NCBI GenBank assembly: GCA_913773825.1
Contig: CAJYHH010000078.1
Span: 1-8,268 of the forward strand
Length of the DNA: 8,268 nt
From: Candidatus Sericytochromatia bacterium
GTDB taxonomy: Bacteria; Cyanobacteriota; Sericytochromatia; UBA7694
Direction of reading: 5' to 3'
Part shown: piece after piece, positions 1-6,050 of the stretch
Layout: each line of letters begins with the position of its first letter
How positions within the stretch are numbered: position 1 is the first letter of the stretch
Position numbers and translations under genes: made by a program
The notes under the pieces: model-generated
What the model was told of the DNA's origin: nothing
Seen by the model: only the letters and a program-made list of their open reading frames with translations
The model's database searches: none

Positions 1-1586
1 CCTGTTTCAGGAAAGCCACTGCTTTTACGCAGATACTGACAATAGCGTAGATCCGCTTCAAGTCGCGTCAAGGTTTCAGCCGCGTTTGCTTCTAGACCTT
101 CATCTGCCAGCCAGCCAATGGTCTCAGCCAGCACCCGGACCAATTTTGCCTGGTAAGCCGTATCAGCGTTCTGAGCCTGCAGGGTAAGGGTTTCGACAAA
201 GCCCTGCCCAGCTTTAACCTGTTCAAAGACCCAATCAAGCCATTGACGGCTCAGGTAGCGCACGGGCCGATTAGCTAAAGACATCCAGCGGCGGTGAAAG
301 CCTTCTAGCTGACTGCCGGTTAAGGGCGTACCTGAACGCAATTGACGCTCATAACGGCCTAAGTCTAAATAAGCCAGCAGCGTGCGGATTTCACTACGCT
401 GATAAAAAGGCACCGACCCGACTATTTTATAAGGAATTAAAGCTTCAATCAGCGCTTGCTCCAACCAGGGCGTCTGGGCATACAGCCTGACCAAAATCGC
501 CTGTTGCTCCATGCGATAGCCACTCTGGCAAGCCGCCATAATATCCAGGGTTAATTGACGCGCCTGGGCTCGCTCATCGCTGACAGAACGGACCTGAGTA
601 TGGCCATCAAACCCACGCGTTAACAATAACTGTTTGGGCTCACGCTGCTGATTATGCACAATAATACGATTCGCCAGCGCCAAATGAGAGGCTCTGGAGC
701 GAAAGTTTTCACGCAGCAAGTACTTTTTGGCCGCATAGCGATGAGGAAAATCGAGAATAAAACGCGGTGAGGCCCCACGCCATTCATAAATGGTCTGGTC
801 ATCGTCGCCAATCACCATATAGTTACGATGTTGAGCCGTTAATAAGTCCAGCAGTTCGTTCTGGACGGCATTAACGTCCTGAAACTCGTCAACTAAAACA
901 CAATCCCACTGCTGCTGAACTTCGGCTAATAATTTTTCATGCCGTGACAGTACTTCCCAGGCACTTAACAACATATCATCAAAAGTAATTAGACCCAGCT
1001 CCCGGCGCATCTGCTCAAAAATACGGTAGAGCTCAGCATAAAAAGGCAAATGTTCAGGTGCCTCAGCCCGTTTAACCAAAGTCATTGCCTGAGCGGGCAG
1101 CTTAAGCTGATCAGGATCAGGATAAGCAAAATTGCCTTTACAGACACCAATAAAGCTTAAAAAATCCTGTTCATCCAGATTAGGCGGCAGCTCCAGACGC
1201 TGAGATCGGGCCCGGCCGAGCGCTCGTTTAAGCAGCATTTTTTCTGAATTCCCAGAGTCTTCACCGCCCAGGTCAAGTCGCGGCATCAGACCAGCATCTA
1301 CTGCCCGGCGTAAAATCTGCAAACCAATTGAATGAAGGGTTGCAACCTGAACATCCTGACAAGCACTGTGGGAGTTTAAGGCCAAGCGAATATCTGCAAC
1401 AGTAGCACGGCTAAATGAAGTCGCCAGAATTCGGCGCGGTGTATAAACCCCTTCGCGGACAAGCCGCGCAATGCGATGCACCATGGCCGTGGTTTTACCA
1501 GCTCCAGCCACAGCAAAAACAAGGGCTGGGCCTGAGTTATGAGCCACAACCTGTTGTTGTTCGGGTGTAAGAAAAATGTGCGCCAT
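1..1586 (-). CDS. UvrD/PcrA/Rep-type superfamily 1 DNA helicase (3' end outside window)
   Basis: ATP-driven 3'-5' DNA helicase of the UvrD/PcrA/Rep group, expected to act in DNA repair, replication restart or removal of recombinase from DNA. The 528 residues visible contain the family motifs in order: a TPEQQQVV Q-motif at about 7-14, Walker A AGAGKTT at 27-33, a motif Ia region at 53-66, TLHS at 83-86, FDDML at 202-206, the Walker B box DEFQD at 233-237, motif III GDDDQTIYEWRGA at 260-272 and motif IV LLRENFRS at 290-297. Motifs V and VI and the C-terminus lie beyond the left edge, so completeness cannot be judged. Motif Ia reads TSFSRATV instead of the usual TFTNKAA, so this may be a paralogue rather than the main UvrD or PcrA. 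The start ATG at 1584-1586 fits the family N-terminus; no Shine-Dalgarno sequence precedes it, but a -10-like box does. It is divergent from the gene at 1801. Confidence 0.93.
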   Translation of the reverse strand, partial: MAHIFLTPEQQQVVAHNSGPALVFAVAGAGKTTAMVHRIARLVREGVYTPRRILATSFSRATVADIRLALNSHSACQDVQVATLHSIGLQILRRAVDAGLMPRLDLGGEDSGNSEKMLLKRALGRARSQRLELPPNLDEQDFLSFIGVCKGNFAYPDPDQLKLPAQAMTLVKRAEAPEHLPFYAELYRIFEQMRRELGLITFDDMLLSAWEVLSRHEKLLAEVQQQWDCVLVDEFQDVNAVQNELLDLLTAQHRNYMVIGDDDQTIYEWRGASPRFILDFPHRYAAKKYLLRENFRSRASHLALANRIIVHNQQREPKQLLLTRGFDGHTQVRSVSDERAQARQLTLDIMAACQSGYRMEQQAILVRLYAQTPWLEQALIEALIPYKIVGSVPFYQRSEIRTLLAYLDLGRYERQLRSGTPLTGSQLEGFHRRWMSLANRPVRYLSRQWLDWVFEQVKAGQGFVETLTLQAQNADTAYQAKLVRVLAETIGWLADEGLEANAAETLTRLEADLRYCQYLRKSSGFPET

Positions 1587-1594
1587 CGCACAAC

Positions 1595-1600
1595 AGTGTA
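1595..1600 (-). promoter_or_regulatory. -10-like box just upstream of the helicase start
   Basis: TACACT on the minus strand, followed by eight bases and then the helicase ATG. A transcription start seven to nine bases after this box would fall at or next to the A of the start codon, giving a leaderless or nearly leaderless mRNA. No Shine-Dalgarno sequence lies in between and no good -35 box is visible, so the call rests on position and hexamer only. Confidence 0.4.
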
Positions 1601-1759
1601 GCGGCTTGGGATCGCGCTTGGCTATGGGAAAGGGGGGGTGGGTTTAAAGACGAAGAAAGAACCATGCCCAATATAAAACTCAAAGCGACTGCTCTAAAAA
1701 ACAAATTAAGATTTTGTCTGGATTCTGGTTCATTAATCCTTTTTTTATGCTTGTTCTCC

Positions 1760-1765
1760 TACAAT
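1760..1765 (+). promoter_or_regulatory. -10 box of the gene at 1801
   Basis: TACAAT on the plus strand, 35 bases before the start codon of the 1801 gene. The upstream bases are T-rich but contain no convincing -35 hexamer at the usual spacing. A start about seven bases later would give a leader of about 30 nt that carries the Shine-Dalgarno sequence. Confidence 0.45.
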
Positions 1766-1780
1766 CGAGGATACGGTGAA

Positions 1781-1795
1781 TCGGAAGGAGTCCGA
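1781..1795 (+). promoter_or_regulatory. Shine-Dalgarno sequence displayed in a small hairpin loop
   Basis: The bases form a perfect 5-bp inverted repeat, TCGGA and TCCGA, with AGGAG as the five-base loop. The ribosome binding site AAGGAG (1785-1790) decides the start at 1801, with a spacer of ten bases. The core of the site is thus exposed in the loop and the first A lies in the stem. A 5-bp stem is marginally stable and could be chance. Confidence 0.45.
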
Positions 1796-1800
1796 AAACG

Positions 1801-2202
1801 ATGAAGAGAATCAGAAAAATGGGTTTAGCTGTAACAGCTGCCATTGCTCTGGGCGTAGTCGGTGGAACCGCTATTGCCAATCAGGAAAACCAGCAGTACC
1901 AGCTTGCCCAAAGCAGCACCACTAACACAACGATAGAACAAAAAACCGAAGTCCTTCCTGATGTGCCTGAAACAGGTCTAAGCTCATCTGACATCACAGC
2001 TGAGACAAGGTCTAAAACCCAGACCGATGTCTATCGCAATGAAACCACTGTGCTTAACGATGTTGATGCCAACGACATCGATGAAAATGACGCTGAAGTT
2101 GCGAGTCTCAGTCTGACCACCCTGCTGATCTTCGGGCTACTGGCTTTTGCCGTAGTTGCGATTGTGGTGGCTCTGAGTCGGCGCGAGCGTCCTGTCATTT
2201 AA
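1801..2202 (+). CDS. Small exported membrane-anchored protein, function unknown
   Basis: I do not recognise this 133-residue protein. Its N-terminus MKRIRKMG followed by a hydrophobic stretch to about residue 25 looks like a Sec signal peptide, with possible cleavage after AIA at 24-26. Residues 27-100 are polar and rich in Thr, Ser, Asp, Glu and Asn, without Cys, and are probably extended or disordered. A hydrophobic segment at about 103-125 is followed by SRRER, giving a C-terminal membrane anchor with a positive inside end. The predicted topology is therefore an acidic extracytoplasmic domain tethered by its C-terminus. The start is supported by AAGGAG ten bases upstream. The gene is divergent from the helicase and convergent with the propeller gene at 2320-3276. 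A VPETG sequence at 55-59 is not placed before the membrane segment as a sortase signal would be. Confidence 0.75.
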   Translation: MKRIRKMGLAVTAAIALGVVGGTAIANQENQQYQLAQSSTTNTTIEQKTEVLPDVPETGLSSSDITAETRSKTQTDVYRNETTVLNDVDANDIDENDAEVASLSLTTLLIFGLLAFAVVAIVVALSRRERPVI

Positions 2203-2225
2203 AGGTCTATCGACCTTTGACAGGA
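2190..2225 (+). terminator. Hairpin over the stop codon of the 1801 gene, possible terminator
   Basis: The stop codon of the 1801 gene is inside a long hairpin. The inner arms AAAGGTC (2201-2207) and GACCTTT (2212-2218) enclose the loop TATC. The outer arms TCCTGTC (2190-2196) and GACAGGA (2219-2225) pair after a four-base bulge ATTT. That is 14 base pairs in all. No U-tract follows, so it is not a classical intrinsic terminator; it may protect the mRNA 3' end or assist termination together with the next inverted repeat. Confidence 0.4.
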
Positions 2226-2257
2226 GGGGACGGGCCCAGGAACCCGACTCCGAGTGC

Positions 2258-2314
2258 ATCAGCCGGTCTGATTAAGTCATTTGCTTTTGAGCAGGAACTT
2301 ACAGACCGGCTGAT
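2258..2314. repeat. 13-bp inverted repeat between convergent genes
   Basis: ATCAGCCGGTCTG at 2258-2270 is repeated as an exact reverse complement at 2302-2314, with 31 bases between. The spacer can fold further: AAGT pairs with ACTT, and TGCT with AGCA around a TTTG loop. The element starts six bases past the end of the propeller gene on the minus strand and lies 56 bases past the end of the 1801 gene. It probably acts at the 3' ends of both transcripts. There is no adjacent U-tract on either strand. A relic of a small repeat element is an alternative. Confidence 0.5.
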
Positions 2315-2319
2315 TGCAT

Positions 2320-3276
2320 TTAAAGCCGAATTTCGTAAAAGCGGCCAGCAGCGCCCGCATCAGCAGAACTGGTGGCGGTTACATAGAGAATCCGGTCCGT
2401 ACGGCCAAAGCTAAAATCCGTAATATAAGGCGTCGGAACGGTTAAGGTAGCCAGAGCTTTACCGGTCATACTTGTAACCAGGATGCGACCATCTCCTGGT
2501 AAAGCGATATAGAGATGATTTTGAGAGTTGACAGCCAGCGCACCGGGCCAGGGATCTTCACTCGCGCCTGCAGAGGGCTGATAAATATCTGCAATCCGTG
2601 TAACCAGCTGGGGATTACTTAACTGTCCTGGCTGGACATCATAGCGACTAACCGTACGGGTTAAACCTTCAGAAACAAATAAACCGGTTCCATCATTGCT
2701 TAAAACTAAGCCAGCTGGATAGTTCAATTTGCTTGCAACTACCGTCAGGCTTGAACGGCTGGGTGAAAGATAATAAATCCGGCCCTTACCCCGAGCAGAT
2801 TCTTCTAAGCGATCACTGTTTGCTACCGCCAGATAAGTGCCACCGCGACTGTCCTGAACCATGGCTGTGACGCCACTGAGGTCTAAACTCGGTGTATTGC
2901 CAACATTCCGCACTAAGCCTACTTCTTCTGCAGGCCGGGGGAAGGTTTCCATAATCTGGCCCATCGTGTTCATGACCAGCAGGCGAGGGTTGTTGGTACA
3001 GGCCAACAAAAAATGCTGGTCGCGTGTTGCCACCAGACTAGAAGGCTCACAGCCACTTAACTGAGTTAAAGAATGTAATTGTTGCTGATCCCAGAGCAGC
3101 ACGTTGCCAAGTGCCTTTTGAGTCACAACAGCCTGACGGCCGAGCCACAGGACCTGGCTGGGCTCAGCACCAATTGCGGCAATTTCACGCACAACGGGAG
3201 CTGCAGTAGCAGAGGTAGACAGACTAACTGCCAGAACGAGCGCAGTCAGAACAGGCTTAAACAGAGGCTTGAGCAT
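2320..3276 (-). CDS. Secreted SMP-30/gluconolactonase-like beta-propeller protein
   Basis: A 318-residue exported protein. Residues 1-26 form a signal peptide (LKPLFK, hydrophobic core, then a TSATAA end). The rest consists of repeated beta-strand blades typical of the SMP-30/gluconolactonase/NHL-like propellers: LVLSNDGTGLFVSE near 180-193, ALAVNSQNHLYIALPGDGRI near 236-255, and ITDFSFGRTDRILYVTAT near 275-292. SMP-30 enzymes use a divalent metal to hydrolyse sugar lactones. Asn at about 175 in NYPAGL may match the metal-binding Asn, but the usual PDG aspartate appears as WPGA near 233-236, so enzyme activity is doubtful and a binding or structural role is possible. An in-frame GTG at 3285 would add three residues; neither start has a clear Shine-Dalgarno sequence. 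I chose the ATG. The gene is divergent from the gene at 3481. Confidence 0.8.
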   Translation of the reverse strand: MLKPLFKPVLTALVLAVSLSTSATAAPVVREIAAIGAEPSQVLWLGRQAVVTQKALGNVLLWDQQQLHSLTQLSGCEPSSLVATRDQHFLLACTNNPRLLVMNTMGQIMETFPRPAEEVGLVRNVGNTPSLDLSGVTAMVQDSRGGTYLAVANSDRLEESARGKGRIYYLSPSRSSLTVVASKLNYPAGLVLSNDGTGLFVSEGLTRTVSRYDVQPGQLSNPQLVTRIADIYQPSAGASEDPWPGALAVNSQNHLYIALPGDGRILVTSMTGKALATLTVPTPYITDFSFGRTDRILYVTATSSADAGAAGRFYEIRL

Positions 3277-3310
3277 GCGGAACACTACTTTCTGATGGCG
3301 ATATACCCGA

Positions 3311-3316
3311 ATTATA
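3311..3316 (-). promoter_or_regulatory. -10 box of the propeller gene
   Basis: A perfect TATAAT on the minus strand, 34 bases upstream of the chosen ATG. The -35 region at 17-18 bases further up (around CTGGCTG) is poor. Transcription from here would leave a leader of about 27 nt without a strong ribosome binding site. Confidence 0.55.
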
Positions 3317-3480
3317 CTCTCTCAGGGCCCTATCAGCCAGTCAGGGACTAATTCAGGTCAGGCTTACGCGGCTTGCCTGTGTCGATAAGTTCTTTTAAAC
3401 TACTCAGCAACTTGTAATAGCGAGCGCTTTTACACGCACGAGTACACTCACCAGAATCCAGAACAAAGGATATTGATCCG

Positions 3481-4614
3481 ATGCAGGTACTTGGTCTTGA
3501 TGTTGGTAACGGCAAAGTCAAATGCTGCTGGATCAATTGGCAAGGCAGCTGGGAAAACAGCCAGATTGTCTGGGATTCTTTACCCTTACCCAATAGCCAG
3601 AACCGCCGGCAGGATTTTGAGTCTGGTTTACCCTTTCAACTGCTTAACTTTAGCGAAGATCAAGCAATCTCGTTTAAACAGATCAAACAGATCGTCAGCT
3701 GCTGCTCTCATTCATTTTCTTATCAGCCCTATTCTGAATCGATTAAACATCTGGGGCTGATTCTTCAAGACTTTTTTTCTGAACACAGCCCCCAGCTGGT
3801 TCGCGCAGATGGTAGCTTAACCCCGGTTAATCAGCTAAACAGTCTGAGTGAGCATGAACTTTATGCTTATACCTTTACGAATTTTTACGGTTCCGCTCTG
3901 CTGGGGAGCCGTTTAATCAACAACGGCTTATCATTAGATCTAGGCACCACAACCCTGGATATCATCCCAATTATCAAGGGCCAGATTGATCCGGCTGGTC
4001 TGGCTAAACCGGCTGATTATCTGCGTTATCGTTATAGCCATGGCCGGATTCACTGGCTTGGCCTGACGATTATTCCCCTCAGTGCGCTGGCCAGTCATGT
4101 GCCTGTAGGCGATCAGCTCTTTCAGACTGTGCCTCGTCCTTATCATAGTGATCTGCTGTTTGCTTATAACAATCAGGACTCTGAGTTGCTACAGCGACAT
4201 GCCTATGGACAGCGTTTTCCAGACGCCATCACCAGCCGCCAGCGCTTAGCCCAATTTATTGGGCTCGATGATCAGATTGCAAGCGAAGCAGAGATTCAGC
4301 AGGTTCGCGATTTTCTCTATGATCGTCTGTTAAACCGCGTCGCAACTGAAATTGCTGCCGTCGCAAAAAATAATTTTGAACAGCCTTTAAATCAAATTCC
4401 GATTGCCAGCTTTGCACTTGGCGAAAGTTTAGTGCTTAAACCGGCTTTAATTCAGGCGGGATTTAACCCTGAACTGATTAAGACCCTACCGCTTGGTCGT
4501 GAGCAAGAGCTCTGGAGCGCTTCTTCAGCTTTTGCCATGGCTTTATTAGCCCTTGAGCAAGAGTTGGGTCACCCTGTCGCACTAGAATCCGCCAGTCCTA
4601 AGCCAGGGATCTAG
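3481..4614 (+). CDS. MfnF-like ASKHA protein (hydantoinase-like, H4MPT-linked C1-transfer family)
   Basis: A 377-residue protein of the actin/Hsp70/sugar-kinase (ASKHA) fold. The phosphate-1 loop is GLDVGNGKVK at 5-14 and the phosphate-2 loop is SLDLGTTTLDIIPI at 151-164. An ALGESLVL stretch near 312-319 suits the adenosine-binding region. The order of the loops, the TNFYGSA stretch before phosphate-2, and the YRYSHGRIHWLGLTIIPLSAL block at about 183-203 match the hydantoinase-like family annotated as H4MPT-linked C1 transfer pathway protein. That family includes MfnF, which joins two intermediates in methanofuran synthesis in methanogens and also occurs in methylotrophs and planctomycetes. 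This copy is divergent: the usual acidic motif between the two loops is poorly kept (SCCSHSFSYQPYSESIKH). No other C1-pathway gene is in view, so the substrate is unknown. AAAGGA at 3465-3470 supports the ATG with a ten-base spacer. The Nudix gene starts 34 bases downstream. Confidence 0.7.
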   Translation: MQVLGLDVGNGKVKCCWINWQGSWENSQIVWDSLPLPNSQNRRQDFESGLPFQLLNFSEDQAISFKQIKQIVSCCSHSFSYQPYSESIKHLGLILQDFFSEHSPQLVRADGSLTPVNQLNSLSEHELYAYTFTNFYGSALLGSRLINNGLSLDLGTTTLDIIPIIKGQIDPAGLAKPADYLRYRYSHGRIHWLGLTIIPLSALASHVPVGDQLFQTVPRPYHSDLLFAYNNQDSELLQRHAYGQRFPDAITSRQRLAQFIGLDDQIASEAEIQQVRDFLYDRLLNRVATEIAAVAKNNFEQPLNQIPIASFALGESLVLKPALIQAGFNPELIKTLPLGREQELWSASSAFAMALLALEQELGHPVALESASPKPGI

Positions 4615-4636
4615 CAACTCATCACAAACCACCCGC

Positions 4637-4642
4637 TATAAT
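4637..4642 (+). promoter_or_regulatory. -10 box placed for a leaderless Nudix mRNA
   Basis: A perfect TATAAT, followed by exactly six bases (ACATCT) and then the ATG at 4649. The normal start of transcription, about seven bases after the hexamer, coincides with the A of the start codon. No Shine-Dalgarno sequence lies between or just upstream. The -35 region near 4614-4619 does not match the consensus. Confidence 0.6.
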
Positions 4643-4648
4643 ACATCT

Positions 4649-5071
4649 ATGGCTTTGCAGACCCGTTTTGGAACCCAACAACCTGATCAGGAATATCGCT
4701 TGCGGCCCAGCGCTTATGCGCTGCTGCTAGACGAACAGGGCCATCTGGCCGTGGTTGAAGCCCCTGACGGTTATTTTTTACCTGGCGGTGGCATTAAAGC
4801 CGGTGAGTCCGCTAGTGAAGCTGTCTTGCGAGAAATCAGCGAAGAAACCGGCTATGGTGCTCATTTGCTTTGGTTACTCGCAGAAGCTGATCAATATATT
4901 GATCAATTCCTTAAACGCAGTTCTTTTTTTCTGGCTGAAGTTGACCCTGATCCTGAAGCTCAGGGCGAATATACCGTTTATTGGCTGTCTCCCGAACAAG
5001 CTCGCCAACGCCTTACTTACGAAAGTCATCGCTGGGCAGTTGAACGCTTTGCGCCTTATTTAGCAGCCTGA
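4649..5071 (+). CDS. Nudix hydrolase
   Basis: A 140-residue single-domain Nudix hydrolase that cleaves a nucleoside diphosphate linked to another group; the substrate cannot be read from sequence. The Nudix box is complete at residues 47-69: Gly47, five residues, Glu53, seven residues, then REISEETGY at 61-69, which supplies the metal-binding glutamates. It is preceded by GYFLPGG (41-47), the usual strand and turn. The N-terminal RPSAYALLLDEQGHLAVVE strand and the C-terminal WLSPEQARQRL helix with a final RWAVERF are common in small family members of this length. It lies 34 bases after the MfnF-like gene on the same strand, so it could receive read-through, but it also has a -10 box of its own. 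A strong hairpin terminator follows. Candidate roles are sanitising oxidised nucleotides or nucleotide-sugar turnover. Confidence 0.92.
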   Translation: MALQTRFGTQQPDQEYRLRPSAYALLLDEQGHLAVVEAPDGYFLPGGGIKAGESASEAVLREISEETGYGAHLLWLLAEADQYIDQFLKRSSFFLAEVDPDPEAQGEYTVYWLSPEQARQRLTYESHRWAVERFAPYLAA

Positions 5072-5090
5072 TTAAAAGACCAAAACACAC

Positions 5091-5115
5091 AAAGCCCGCT
5101 GATTAAGCGGGCTTT
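5091..5115. terminator. Bidirectional terminator between Nudix gene and 5158-5760
   Basis: Perfect 10-bp inverted repeat, AAAGCCCGCT (5091-5100) and AGCGGGCTTT (5106-5115), with loop GATTA. The GC-rich core is flanked by A on one side and T on the other in both directions, so it can act on both strands. Reading leftwards it is followed by GTGTGTTTTGG. It sits between two convergent genes. Confidence 0.8.
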
Positions 5116-5157
5116 ACGGACTTTAAAAGTCTAGTTGTCTAGCTTTAAAAAGCTGAT

Positions 5158-5760
5158 TTAGTTAATTTTACCTTTAACGCGACCGTCTTTAATATCATCA
5201 GCCAGATCAGCGGCCGCATCTTTTAGATCTTCAGCAGCATCTTTAACCAGATTGCTAAACTTATCGGTTTTAGACTGCTCGGTAAAATGATCGCGAACAA
5301 AGCGTTTAGCGCTTTTGCTGACATCACGCGCTACGCGACCATCTTTGAGATCATCAACAAACTCTTCGATTGCTTCCCCAGCCTGTTTGCCAAACTCTTC
5401 GATTGCTTCCCCAGCCTGTTTGCCAAACTTTTTGACGCTGTCAAAGGCTTTTTCCTCGGGGGAATGTTTGTAGTGTTCTTTAACGCCTTCTTTTATTTTG
5501 CTGCCGGTTTCTTTGACTTTGTCGAGCACATCGTCATCAACCAGACAGACCGCTGCAGCCGCAGCACCACCCATCGCTGTAGCAGCTGCGCCAATCGCTA
5601 TTTTTTCAGCAGGGTTTAAAGTGGCTTTTTCTCCGGCCTTTTTTTCATTCATCGACTGAGAAAGCTTGTCAGTTTTGACCTGGGTTTTGTTTTCGACTGC
5701 TTTATCAACAGGTTTAAGCTGTTTTTCAAAGCTGGGCTGAGTGGGTTTAATATTCGGCAT
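5158..5760 (-). CDS. Amphipathic-helix repeat protein with one hydrophobic segment, function unknown
   Basis: An unrecognised 200-residue protein, very rich in Lys, Ala, Asp and Glu. Residues 1-50 are polar and probably disordered. Residues 54-73 form an Ala/Gly-rich hydrophobic segment (IAIGAAATAMGGAAAAAVCL) that could span or touch a membrane. From 74 on the protein is likely a long amphipathic helix of 11-residue periodicity, as in apolipoprotein or LEA-like proteins. FGKQAGEAIEE occurs twice in a row at 102-123, encoded by an exact DNA duplication. DDLKDGRV near 126-133 returns as DDIKDGRV at 188-195. Comparable layouts exist in YtxH-like and other stress-associated proteins, which is only an analogy. 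The start is firm: AAGGA lies seven bases before the ATG on the minus strand. Because the repeat is exact, its copy number may vary between strains. Confidence 0.75.
   Translation of the reverse strand: MPNIKPTQPSFEKQLKPVDKAVENKTQVKTDKLSQSMNEKKAGEKATLNPAEKIAIGAAATAMGGAAAAAVCLVDDDVLDKVKETGSKIKEGVKEHYKHSPEEKAFDSVKKFGKQAGEAIEEFGKQAGEAIEEFVDDLKDGRVARDVSKSAKRFVRDHFTEQSKTDKFSNLVKDAAEDLKDAAADLADDIKDGRVKGKIN
5359..5424. repeat. Perfect 33-bp tandem duplication inside the 5158-5760 gene
   Basis: Two identical 33-base units, 5359-5391 and 5392-5424, each starting AAACTCTTCGATTGCTTCCC on the plus strand. The unit is a multiple of three and encodes FGKQAGEAIEE, eleven residues or three helical turns. 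A third partial copy (AAACTT) begins at 5425. Complete identity at DNA level, including third codon positions, suggests a recent duplication or frequent homogenisation. Confidence 0.95.
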
Positions 5761-5785
5761 CGGAGAATCCTTTCGAGTTAGAACA

Positions 5786-5824
5786 CTTGATCAAGATATC
5801 GGAGACACCAAATAATCTGTGTCT
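5786..5824. promoter_or_regulatory. Palindrome and inverted repeat upstream of the repeat-protein gene
   Basis: CTTGATCAAG at 5786-5795 is a perfect 10-bp palindrome, 26 bases before the start of the minus-strand gene. Just upstream of it lie AGACAC (5803-5808) and GTGTCT (5819-5824), a 6-bp inverted repeat with a ten-base spacer. They may be operator sites or leader structure of that gene. I could not find a convincing promoter there; short palindromes of this size occur by chance. Confidence 0.3.
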
Positions 5825-5884
5825 GTAAGCAACAGGATTTGACTTACACTTAATACGCATTTAACAATTCAACCGACAATCCCA

Positions 5885-5913
5885 TTGAGCCCCTAAAAGA
5901 GCTGTGTTAGAAT
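5885..5913 (+). promoter_or_regulatory. Promoter of tRNA-Thr
   Basis: TTGAGC at 5885-5890, a 17-base spacer, and TAGAAT at 5908-5913 preceded by TGT, which makes an extended -10. The tRNA begins 16 bases after the -10 box. Spacing and hexamers fit the housekeeping sigma factor. Confidence 0.75.
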
Positions 5914-5929
5914 AGCATCTGAATTTAAT

Positions 5930-6001
<72 letters not shown>

Positions 6002-6002
<1 letters not shown>

Positions 6003-6016
6003 TTTTTCTTTTTTTT
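6002..6016 (+). terminator. T-tract after the tRNA, probable termination signal
   Basis: Fourteen T bases interrupted by one C, starting at the discriminator base of the tRNA. The folded tRNA followed by the U-tract can act as an intrinsic terminator without a separate hairpin. Termination may be partial, since the permease gene begins 35 bases later without a clear promoter of its own. Confidence 0.5.
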
Positions 6017-6050
6017 GGCGTCACCCAGGCTAGGCAAGGTTGCAGACATC

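Noticed and set aside
1966..1980. VPETG as a sortase-like signal in the 1801 protein
   Set aside because: The motif is some 45 residues ahead of the membrane segment and the first position is not LP.
2217..2414. Plus-strand open frame of 65 codons
   Set aside because: It covers the inverted repeat and then runs antisense through the 3' end of the propeller gene; low-complexity product and no family resemblance.
4755..5063. Plus-strand frame of 102 codons inside the Nudix gene
   Set aside because: Out-of-frame shadow; the other frame holds an intact Nudix box.
5287..5619. Plus-strand frame of 110 codons rich in Phe with a repeated block
   Set aside because: Mirror of the tandem repeat in the minus-strand repeat protein, which has the better ribosome binding site and composition.
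6015..6017. TTG as permease start
   Set aside because: It lies at the end of the tRNA T-tract with no ribosome binding site; the ATG at 6051 gives the usual DppB N-terminus.
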